From positions 124,001-188,000 of the forward strand of contig JAHFQZ010000002.1 of assembly GCA_023259055.1 (NCBI GenBank): DNA of 64,000 nt, read 5' to 3'. Of this stretch, positions 57,488 to 64,000 are shown piece by piece. A program made the position numbers and the translations under genes. Source of the DNA: Nitrosomonadales bacterium. GTDB taxonomy: Bacteria > Pseudomonadota > Gammaproteobacteria > Burkholderiales > Gallionellaceae. Numbering within the stretch: the stretch's first letter is position 1; the number at the start of each line of letters is the position of its first letter. Below the pieces are notes generated by a model. The model made no database searches and had not been told where the DNA came from. It worked only from the letters and a program-made list of their open reading frames with translations.

Positions 57488-58215
57488 GAAAAATCCCCCC
57501 ACAATGTTTGCAGTGCGGCCAGCCCGGCGACTGCTGCGGTTTCCGTGCGCAGCACACGTGCGCCGAGACGTATCGGGTTGAAGTCGCAACGTAACGCGCT
57601 ATCGCTTTCCGCTTTGGTAAAGCCGCCCTCCGCGCCGATCAGCAATACCACTTTTTCTTGCGGTTTCTCCAGCCTATGCAGCGAGGTCGCGCCCTGCGGC
57701 AGCAGGATGAGTTTGGTGCCGGATAACGCTTTCATGTGCTGCAGCCATGCCATGATGTCCAGCGGCGCATGAATTGTCGGCAGCACGTTGCGCCCGCACT
57801 GCTCGCAAGCGGAGATGGCGACCTGCCGCCAGTGTTCCAGGCGTTTTGCGGCGCGTTCGGCGGTCAGCCGCGCCACGCTGCGTTCGGTGTCGAGCGGCTG
57901 GATTTCTGCGACGCCTAGCTCGGTGGCTTTCTGGACCACCCAATCCATTTTCTCGCTGCTCGACAGTGCCTGCGCCAGCGTGACCTGCAACGGCGATTCG
58001 CGGCTGACATTGCCGGAGGTGATCTCACCGATGACGACGCGCTTGCCGCCGATTTCGGTTATCACGCCGTGGCATTCGTTGCCGTTGCCATCGAAGATTT
58101 CCACACTGTTTCCCTCGTGCAAGCGCAACACGCGGGAAGCATGGTGAGCCGCGTCCGGAGGCAGTTCGAACGTGCCGCTGGTCGGCAATGGAGGGGGGCA
58201 GTAGAAACGCGGCAT
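57484..58215 (-). CDS. rsmE: 16S rRNA (uracil1498-N3)-methyltransferase
   Basis: A 243-residue SPOUT methyltransferase. HHASRVLRLHEGNSVEIFDG is the N-terminal PUA-like part, LAQALSSSEKMDWVVQKATE then LGVAEIQPL the substrate region, and LIGAEGGFTKAESDSALRCD, IRLGARVLRTETAAVAGLAA the knotted SAM-binding C-terminus. ATG 58215 is preferred over the TTG at 58221. Its stop lies in an inverted repeat. Confidence 0.95.
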   Translation of the reverse strand: MPRFYCPPPLPTSGTFELPPDAAHHASRVLRLHEGNSVEIFDGNGNECHGVITEIGGKRVVIGEITSGNVSRESPLQVTLAQALSSSEKMDWVVQKATELGVAEIQPLDTERSVARLTAERAAKRLEHWRQVAISACEQCGRNVLPTIHAPLDIMAWLQHMKALSGTKLILLPQGATSLHRLEKPQEKVVLLIGAEGGFTKAESDSALRCDFNPIRLGARVLRTETAAVAGLAALQTLWGDFS

Positions 58216-58288
58216 GGTCAAGGTGCAGCGGAAAATGAGTGTCGGCGTGATAATATATCGTATTGGAAATTGTTGTCAGGAGTTCAAC

Positions 58289-58870
58289 ATGGTCAGTCTG
58301 CAACCTCCGTTATGCGATTTCGGATGGAAAGCCCGCGATTTCGACCTGCCCGGTGTGGACGGCAAGCGATACAACCTTGCCAGCGCGCGCGGCAAAAACG
58401 GCTTGCTGGTGATGTTCATCTGCAATCATTGCCCCTATGTGAAAGCCATCCGCGACCGGATCGTGCGCGACACGCGCGAATTACAGCAGCACGGCATCAA
58501 CTCTATCGCCATCATGTCGAATGATCCTGCGGAATACGCGGAAGACTCGTTCGACAACATGAAGCTGGTGGCAAATCAATTCGGCTACCCTTTCCCTTAT
58601 GTGTGGGACGAGACCCAGCAGGTCGCGAAGGATTACGGCGCGGTGTGCACGCCGGATTTCTTCGGGTTTAACGCCAATCTTGAGTTGCAGTACCGCGGCA
58701 GGCTGGACGCATCGCGCAAGGAGGCGGTTCCCGGCGCGCAGCGCGACCTGTTCAACGCAATGCTGCAAATAGCGCAGACTGGACAGGGGCCGCGCGAGCA
58801 AATCGCCAGCATGGGTTGTTCCATTAAATGGCACAGTGAGGCGCAAGACGTCAAGCGGAAAGCAGAATGA
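58289..58870 (+). CDS. Thioredoxin-fold redoxin (AhpC/TSA-like)
   Basis: A 193-residue thioredoxin-fold protein. FDLPGVDGKRYNLASARGKN then GLLVMFICNHCPYVKAIRDR contains a Cys-x2-Cys motif (CNHC) at the usual place. IMSNDPAEYAEDSFDNMKLV and PFPYVWDETQQVAKDYGAVC match the thioredoxin family group with VCTPDFFGF further on. ATG 58289 has AGGAG six bases upstream; a frame from 58214 is a shadow. Probably a peroxide or disulfide-linked redox protein. It is followed by, and overlaps, the phosphatase gene by four bases. Confidence 0.85.
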   Translation: MVSLQPPLCDFGWKARDFDLPGVDGKRYNLASARGKNGLLVMFICNHCPYVKAIRDRIVRDTRELQQHGINSIAIMSNDPAEYAEDSFDNMKLVANQFGYPFPYVWDETQQVAKDYGAVCTPDFFGFNANLELQYRGRLDASRKEAVPGAQRDLFNAMLQIAQTGQGPREQIASMGCSIKWHSEAQDVKRKAE

Positions 58871-59679
58871 ATAATTCAACTACAGGCGGTATGGGCGCGC
58901 TGCTCAAGGCGGCAGTTGCAGCGGTCAAACTGGTAACCGCTGAGGAAATCATGCCGCGTTATCTCAAGGTGGCACATCAACACAAAGGCGATGGCAGCCT
59001 GTGCACCGAGGCTGATCTTGCTGCGCAAAGCGCGCTAATCAGGAAGTTGCAATCCATTCTTAATGTGCCGGTGTTAGGGGAGGAGATGACCGATGCTGAG
59101 CAGCATGCACTCTGGAAGGCGGGCCATGACGGCCTGTGGTGCATCGACCCGATCGATGGCACATCCAATTTTGTGCGCGGGCTGCCTTATTTCGCGGTGT
59201 CCGTTGCGTTGATACGCGAAGGCAAGAGTGTGCTGGGTGTGGTGTATGACCCGGTAGCAAACGAGATGTTTGCCGCCGAACATGAGCGCGGCGCGTTTCT
59301 GAATGGAGAAAAACTGGTTGGCCGCGAGTCGGAGGGCACGCTGGCACAAGCCTTGGCCAGTGTGGATTTCAAGCACCTGAAAAGGAAATTGGCCATTCAA
59401 TTGGCGACTAACCCGCCGTATTCCTCGCAGCGCAATTTTGGCGCAAGTGCGCTTGACTGGTGCTATACAGCAATGGGGCGCAATGACGTGTATTTGCACG
59501 GCGGGCAAAAACTCTGGGATTATGCCGCCGGTATGCTGGTCTTGCGGGAGTCAGGCGGCCATGCATGCTGTATCGAAAGCGATGATTTCGCCCAATGCGA
59601 CATCTGGCAACGTTCCGTTATCGCCGCGCGCGATCAAATATTTTTTGAAGAATGGAAAAACTGGATACGCGCGCAGTAA
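58867..59679 (+). CDS. Inositol-monophosphatase-family phosphatase
   Basis: A 270-residue Mg-dependent phosphatase. SLCTEADLAAQSALIRKLQS, VLGEEMTDAEQHALWKAGHD, then WCIDPIDGTSNFVRGLPYFA (the IDPIDGT metal motif) and the C-terminal GGQKLWDYAAGMLVLRESGG define the IMPase family (SuhB/CysQ/HisN-like). It could hydrolyse inositol phosphate, PAP or histidinol phosphate; which one is not shown. Overlaps the redoxin gene. Confidence 0.85.
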   Translation: MNNSTTGGMGALLKAAVAAVKLVTAEEIMPRYLKVAHQHKGDGSLCTEADLAAQSALIRKLQSILNVPVLGEEMTDAEQHALWKAGHDGLWCIDPIDGTSNFVRGLPYFAVSVALIREGKSVLGVVYDPVANEMFAAEHERGAFLNGEKLVGRESEGTLAQALASVDFKHLKRKLAIQLATNPPYSSQRNFGASALDWCYTAMGRNDVYLHGGQKLWDYAAGMLVLRESGGHACCIESDDFAQCDIWQRSVIAARDQIFFEEWKNWIRAQ

Positions 59680-59713
59680 GGGCACGCCGTGTCTGTGCAA
59701 TAAGGGGAATATC

Positions 59714-61087
59714 GTGAAAATATTGATACTCGGCGCAGGTCAGGTCGGCTCTACTGTGGCGGAAAGCCTGGTGAGCGAGGCTAACGATATTACCGTCGTT
59801 GATTCCGATGGCGACAAGTTGCGCCAACTGCAGGACAGGCTGGATTTGCGCACCCTGATTGGCAACGCGGCGCACCCTTCCACACTTGAGCAGGCGGGCA
59901 TCGCCGATACCGACATGCTGCTGGCCGTCACGCAAAGCGACGAAGTCAATCTGGTGGCCTGCAAGCTTGCAGCCAGCCTTTACAACACGCCGACGCGCAT
60001 TGCCCGGATCAGGTCTGCTGATTACCTGAAGCGCAAGGAAGTATTCAGCGCCGAAAATTTTTGCGTGAATTTTTCGATATGTCCTGAACAAATACTTACC
60101 GAATACATCGTCAAGCTGATCGAGTTTCCTGAAGCGCTACAAGTTCTGGAATTTGCCGATGGCAAAGCATCACTGGTGGCGGTGCGCGCAATTGAAGGCG
60201 GGCCGCTGGTGGGCAAGCCATTGAGTTTTTTACGCACTCACATGCCGCAGGTCGAGGCGCGCGTTGCGGCGATTTTTCGCAAAGACGGACCTATTATTCC
60301 CGAGGGCAGTACCGTGGTGCAGGAAGGCGACGAAATTTTCTTCATTGCCGCCACAGACAACATACGTAGTGTGCTCAGCGAAATGCGCCGCATGGATAAA
60401 CCCAGCAAGCGCGTGATGATTGTAGGTGGCGGCAATATCGGCCGCAGGCTGGCAAAGGCCTTGGAGCGTGATTATCAGGTTAAGCTGATCGAATACAACA
60501 AAAAGTCTTGCGAAATACTGGCCGGAGAGCTGGCCAAAACCCTGGTGCTGCATGGCGACGGTACGGATGAAAAGCTGATGCAGCAGGAACATGTCCACGA
60601 GATAGACGTATTCTGCGCATTGACCAACGACGATGAGAACAACATCATGTCCTCTTTGCTTGCCAAGCAAGGCGGTGCACGCAAGGTGATTGCATTGATT
60701 AACCGCAGCGCTTATGTCGGCCTGGTGCAGGGAGGCAAGATAGACATCGCGCTCTCGCCGGCGCAGGTCACGATCGGTTCGCTGCTTGCTTTCGTACGCC
60801 AAGGAGACGTGGCGGCGGTGCATTCATTGCGGCGCGGCGCGGCGGAAGCGCTCGAACTGGTGGTGCATGGCGACCGCCAGTCCTCGCGTGTGGTGGGGCG
60901 ACGCATCGATGAAATCGACCTACCCAAGGGCGCGACCATTGGCGCAATTGTGCGCGGCAGCAATGTCATCATGGGGCATCACGATACGCAGATCGAGGCG
61001 GAAGACCATGTGATCGTGTTCGTCATCAACAAGCAGATGGTGAAAAAGGTCGAGAAATTGTTCCAGGTTAATATCGGGTTCTTCTGA
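59714..61087 (+). CDS. trkA: Trk potassium uptake regulatory subunit
   Basis: A 457-residue cytoplasmic protein with two RCK/TrkA_N domains. MKILILGAGQVGSTVAESLV binds NAD(H), with VVDSDGDKLRQLQDRLDLRT, and MIVGGGNIGRRLAKALERDY starts the second domain near residue 235. Start at the GTG 59714, with AAGGGG six bases upstream. The frame open from 59438 reads through the phosphatase gene. The stop overlaps trkH by one base. It controls TrkH opening. Confidence 0.95.
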   Translation: MKILILGAGQVGSTVAESLVSEANDITVVDSDGDKLRQLQDRLDLRTLIGNAAHPSTLEQAGIADTDMLLAVTQSDEVNLVACKLAASLYNTPTRIARIRSADYLKRKEVFSAENFCVNFSICPEQILTEYIVKLIEFPEALQVLEFADGKASLVAVRAIEGGPLVGKPLSFLRTHMPQVEARVAAIFRKDGPIIPEGSTVVQEGDEIFFIAATDNIRSVLSEMRRMDKPSKRVMIVGGGNIGRRLAKALERDYQVKLIEYNKKSCEILAGELAKTLVLHGDGTDEKLMQQEHVHEIDVFCALTNDDENNIMSSLLAKQGGARKVIALINRSAYVGLVQGGKIDIALSPAQVTIGSLLAFVRQGDVAAVHSLRRGAAEALELVVHGDRQSSRVVGRRIDEIDLPKGATIGAIVRGSNVIMGHHDTQIEAEDHVIVFVINKQMVKKVEKLFQVNIGFF

Positions 61088-62547
61088 TGGGGCGCGCCCT
61101 GACCGTTATTCATGCTTTGGGCTTGATGCTGGTAGTTTTCAGCGCTGCTTACATAATGCCGGCAGTCACCGCGCTGATATATGCCGACGAATCCGTGTTG
61201 CTGGATTTCCTGCTGGCGATGGTCTGCACCTTGGCCATCGGTCTGTTGATGTGGTTGCTGACACGCCGTTACAAGGGTGAGCTGTCCATTCGGCACGGGT
61301 ATTTGCTGGTAGTGTGCATGTGGACGGCGATGCCCGCAGTAGCAACGTTGCCCCTGCTGCTGGTGATAGACGGCCTGTCGTTCACCGATGCCTATTTTGA
61401 AACCATGTCGGGATTAACGACCACTGGCGCAACCGTGCTGACCGGGCTGGACAATTTGCCACCGGCCATCAACATCTGGCGGCATGAATTGAACTGGCTG
61501 GGCGGCATGGGGATCATCGTTTTAGCGGTGGCAATTTTGCCGCTGCTCGGTATCGGCGGCCGCCAGCTGTTCAAGGCGGAAACCTCGGGGCCAATGAAGG
61601 ATTCCGCGCTGACCCCGCGCATCACCGAGACGGCGCGCAACCTCTGGCTGATATATTTGGGTATTACCATTGCCTGTATTCTGTCGCTGAAGGTGGTAGG
61701 TATGGATTGGCTGAATGCAATTTGCCATGCGTTTGCCGCGATGGGGCTGGGCGGCTTCTCCACGCACGATGCCAGTATCGGTTATTTCAACTCACCGGCG
61801 ATTGAGGCTGTGCTGATCGTATTTATGCTGATTGCCGCGATGAATTTTGCAACCCATTTTCTTGTCTGGCGAGAGAAGAGCTTATCCCTCTATTTACGCG
61901 ATGTGGAAGGTCTTGCCACCGTGGGAATTACGCTGGCGAGCTGTGTAGGGATCGCCGTATTTCTGTGGTGGCAAGGCACTTATCCGAGTTTCTGGACAGC
62001 GCTGCGCCACGCCAGTTTTAATCTGGTTTCGATTGCTACTGATTGCGGTTTTAACAGCACGGACTTCAATCAATGGCCGATTTTTGCGCCTATGTGGATG
62101 TTGTTTCTGAGTTGCGTGGTAGCCAGCTCTGGTTCCACGGGTGGCGGCATCAAGATGATCCGCACCCTGGTGTTGTTCAAGCAGGCAGGGCGCGAATTTG
62201 TCAAACTGCTCCATCCCGCAGCAGTCAACCCAATGAAAATTGGTGGACAGGTCATTCCGAACAACGTGGTATTTGCGGTGCTCGGCTTCATCTTTCTGTA
62301 TTTCATGAGCGTGGCCACGCTGACTTTTATATTGTTGATTAGCGGGCTGGATTTTATCTCAGCATTTTCCGCGATCATTGCTTGTATCAACAATGCGGGA
62401 CCCGGTCTGGGTGTAGTGGGCCCTGCCAGCAACTTTGGTGTGCTGACCGATTTCCAGACATGGGTATGTACGTTTGCAATGCTGATCGGACGGTTGGAAG
62501 TCTTCACTGTGTTGATTCTGTTTACCCCGCATTTCTGGCGGAGGTAA
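61087..62547 (+). CDS. trkH: Trk potassium uptake channel subunit
   Basis: A 486-residue membrane channel with about ten helices. FTDAYFETMSGLTTTGATVL holds the first selectivity-filter glycine, ICHAFAAMGLGGFSTHD the second, SIATDCGFNSTDF the third and CINNAGPGLGVVGPASNFG the fourth. LNWLGGMGIIVLAVAILPLL and LGIGGRQLFKAETSGP are TrkH signatures. It takes up potassium with TrkA. The ATG shares a base with the trkA stop (TGATG). Confidence 0.95.
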   Translation: MGRALTVIHALGLMLVVFSAAYIMPAVTALIYADESVLLDFLLAMVCTLAIGLLMWLLTRRYKGELSIRHGYLLVVCMWTAMPAVATLPLLLVIDGLSFTDAYFETMSGLTTTGATVLTGLDNLPPAINIWRHELNWLGGMGIIVLAVAILPLLGIGGRQLFKAETSGPMKDSALTPRITETARNLWLIYLGITIACILSLKVVGMDWLNAICHAFAAMGLGGFSTHDASIGYFNSPAIEAVLIVFMLIAAMNFATHFLVWREKSLSLYLRDVEGLATVGITLASCVGIAVFLWWQGTYPSFWTALRHASFNLVSIATDCGFNSTDFNQWPIFAPMWMLFLSCVVASSGSTGGGIKMIRTLVLFKQAGREFVKLLHPAAVNPMKIGGQVIPNNVVFAVLGFIFLYFMSVATLTFILLISGLDFISAFSAIIACINNAGPGLGVVGPASNFGVLTDFQTWVCTFAMLIGRLEVFTVLILFTPHFWRR

Positions 62548-62664
62548 AAATGTCTGTCGGAAAAACGCCATGACAGAGGCAGGGAGATACGTTAGCATTG
62601 GCGCCTCGAAATCGTTGAAAACACAGATGATGAGTGCGTCAGTGCCAAAGCAAGAGGGATCAAA

Positions 62665-63081
62665 ATGAGCGATGAGGATAAGCCCTTAACAGGAGTAAAG
62701 GTGTTGCTGATCGACGATAGCAACACCATAAGACGTAGCGGAGAGATATTCCTCTCGCAAGCGGGATGCCAGGTCATCCTTGCCGAAGATGGATTTGACG
62801 GCTTATCCAAGGTAGTAGACAACCAGCCCGATGTCATTTTTGTGGACGTCATGATGCCGCGTCTGGATGGCTACCAAACTTGCGCGCTTATCAAAAAAAA
62901 CCAACAGTTTAAAAGCACACCCGTGGTTATGTTGACCAGCAAGGACACGCTGTTCGACCGCGCACGCGGAAAAATGGTCGGTGCAGATCAGTATCTGATT
63001 AAACCATTCAATAAAAAAAGTCTGATAGAAGCCGTCATTATGCATACTCAAGAGAAAAAGGAAGTGGATTATGGCCATTAA
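62665..63081 (+). CDS. pilG: Twitching-motility response regulator PilG-like
   Basis: A 138-residue CheY-type receiver. KVLLIDDSNTIRRSGEIFLS has the acidic pocket, DVIFVDVMMPRLDGYQTCAL the phospho-accepting Asp, VVMLTSKDTLFDRARG the Thr/Ser switch and YLIKPFNKKSL the Lys. First of a pilG-pilH-pilI-pilJ series, which in known systems controls type IV pilus movement. pilH overlaps by 11 bases. Confidence 0.88.
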   Translation: MSDEDKPLTGVKVLLIDDSNTIRRSGEIFLSQAGCQVILAEDGFDGLSKVVDNQPDVIFVDVMMPRLDGYQTCALIKKNQQFKSTPVVMLTSKDTLFDRARGKMVGADQYLIKPFNKKSLIEAVIMHTQEKKEVDYGH

Positions 63082-63436
63082 GAAAATACTGGTTGTGGAC
63101 GATTCGGCGACAGAGCGCCATATTCTCGGGGAGATTTTAGGCAAACAAGGGTTTGAGGTTTCATTTGCAGAGGATGGCGAAAAAGGCGTGGAACAAGCCA
63201 AGCTGAGTAAACCGGATTTGATCATCATGGATGTGGTGATGCCTGGTATGAATGGATTTCAGGCGACCAGGGCGATATCCAAAGATCCCGAAACACAGCA
63301 TATTCCAATTATTATTTGTACCACCAAAGACCAGGAGACCGATAAAGTTTGGGGCGTGCGGCAGGGAGCCAAAGACTACGTGGTTAAACCAATAGATGCA
63401 GCTGAACTGCTGGGTAAGATCGCTGCTTTGGGTTAA
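63071..63436 (+). CDS. pilH: Twitching-motility response regulator PilH-like
   Basis: A 121-residue receiver-only protein. KKILVVDDSATERHILGEIL, DLIIMDVVMPGMNGFQATRA with the phospho-accepting Asp, and YVVKPIDAAELLGKIAAL give the full CheY set. IIICTTKDQETDKVWGVRQG then AKDY is PilH-like. Overlaps pilG and precedes pilI by 14 bases. AAGGAAG before the start. Confidence 0.88.
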   Translation: MAIKKILVVDDSATERHILGEILGKQGFEVSFAEDGEKGVEQAKLSKPDLIIMDVVMPGMNGFQATRAISKDPETQHIPIIICTTKDQETDKVWGVRQGAKDYVVKPIDAAELLGKIAALG

Positions 63437-63450
63437 GCGGCAAGGCAACC

Positions 63451-63948
63451 ATGTCGAAACGGCTTAATTTACGCGACTTCCAGCAGGGTCTGATCGACCG
63501 GTTGCAGGCGAGGGATGTGTCAGAAACGCGGGTTTCTACCTTGGGCGTTCAGATTTCCGGGCGAAACTGGCTGGTAGAAATGGGGGATATTTCCGAAGTA
63601 CTTCCGTTGCCACCCTTAACACCAGTGCCGTTCACAAAGCCATGGTTTCGCGGTGTGGCGAATGTGCGGGGCAACTTGTACAGCGTTATCGATATGGCTG
63701 CCTACGAACACAGCGGTGTGGCGTCAGGGGATACGAATAATCGTGTTCTTCTTGTTGCAGGGAAATACACTATTAACGCTGCGTTGCTGGTTGATTGTGT
63801 GTTGGGTTTGCGCGATGCGCGGTCGTGGCGTCAAAGCGAGGGTATTGATAAGCAAACCGAGTATCACGATGAGTTGGGCACGTCTTGGCGCAAACTGGAT
63901 GTGCATGGTCTTGTAGAACAAGCGGAGTTTTTGCAAATAGGCAACTAG
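63451..63948 (+). CDS. pilI: CheW-like adaptor PilI
   Basis: A 165-residue CheW-domain protein. VSTLGVQISGRNWLVEMGDI then SEVLPLPPLTPVPFTKPWFR, GVANVRGNLYSVIDMAAYE and LLVDCVLGLRDARSW form the five-strand CheW repeats, with the WFRGVANVRG receptor-contact motif. It links the receptor PilJ to the histidine kinase of the pilus chemosensory system. Followed 28 bases on by pilJ. Confidence 0.88.
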   Translation: MSKRLNLRDFQQGLIDRLQARDVSETRVSTLGVQISGRNWLVEMGDISEVLPLPPLTPVPFTKPWFRGVANVRGNLYSVIDMAAYEHSGVASGDTNNRVLLVAGKYTINAALLVDCVLGLRDARSWRQSEGIDKQTEYHDELGTSWRKLDVHGLVEQAEFLQIGN

Positions 63949-63976
63949 TCTTTCCCGTCTGATAAAGGAAAATAAC

Positions 63977-64000
63977 ATGGCATCAAAACTGACATTACCC
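63977..64000 (+). CDS. Start of a pilJ-like methyl-accepting protein (cut by window end)
   Basis: ATGGCATCAAAACTGACATT then ACCC encodes MASKLTLP and runs off the edge, with AAAGGAA upstream. Only its place after pilI suggests pilJ, the receptor of the cluster. Confidence 0.5.

Overview
The window is chromosomal DNA spanning the replication origin of a Gram-negative bacterium. It is most likely a betaproteobacterium of the Nitrosomonadales type (Gallionella/Sideroxydans-like). This rests on gene content: rpmH-rnpA-yidD-yidC-mnmE-mnmG-rsmG-parA-parB on the right of dnaA, dnaN-gyrB without recF on the left, a MarR-type EPS-associated regulator heading the sugar locus, and pilGHIJ after trkAH. 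The genus is inference from gene style, not from an alignment. No tRNA, rRNA, CRISPR array or transposase was seen.

Left part (1 to about 33.5 kb): a surface polysaccharide (O-antigen or capsule) locus, almost entirely on the minus strand. Its genes overlap or abut so closely that they look like one long transcript. It starts at a good sigma70-type promoter (33451-33479) and a MarR-like regulator. The first block makes nucleotide sugars: manC, gmd, a GDP-fucose-synthase/ColC-like enzyme and colD (GDP branch, fucose or colitose), then rfbF, rfbG, rfbH and an SDR reductase (CDP-3,6-dideoxyhexose branch). Next come a Wzx flippase, several glycosyltransferases including a GT10 fucosyltransferase-like enzyme, two paralogous polymerase-like membrane proteins, and a WbuB/WbvR/WbjB/WbjD set for an L-FucNAc- or L-QuiNAc-type sugar. 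The block ends with WbpL-like and WbpM-like proteins, core-type glycosyltransferases and an O-antigen ligase. The far left shows rearrangement: a decayed copy of a glycosyltransferase start, an inverted GT2 paralogue and a MITE-like palindromic element.

The most unusual feature is at 24.8-26.6 kb. A PemK/MazF-type toxin-antitoxin pair sits inside the sugar operon, and the toxin reading frame runs without a stop into RfbH, the iron-sulfur PLP-type 3-dehydrase. The result is an apparent toxin-dehydrase fusion.

Middle (33.5-42.6 kb): waaC and waaA (LPS inner core) on the plus strand, then rmlC and rmlA attached directly behind gyrB, then gyrB, dnaN and dnaA on the minus strand. dnaN and dnaA are visibly AT-rich. 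Perfect DnaA boxes lie on both sides of dnaA (40981-40989 and 42474-42482), and gene orientation switches at the dnaA-rpmH gap, so the origin is here.

Right part (42.6-64 kb): the conserved rpmH to parB block, with a parS site before mnmG and a second parS-like palindrome just before parA. After it come housekeeping genes: a kinase-like/ATPase fusion, rsmI, a SMUG-type uracil-DNA glycosylase, a hemerythrin, a small lipoprotein not previously obvious, an LprI-type protein, argA, rsmE, a redoxin, an inositol-phosphatase-like protein, trkA-trkH, and the start of the pil chemotaxis-like cluster (pilG, pilH, pilI, first codons of pilJ).
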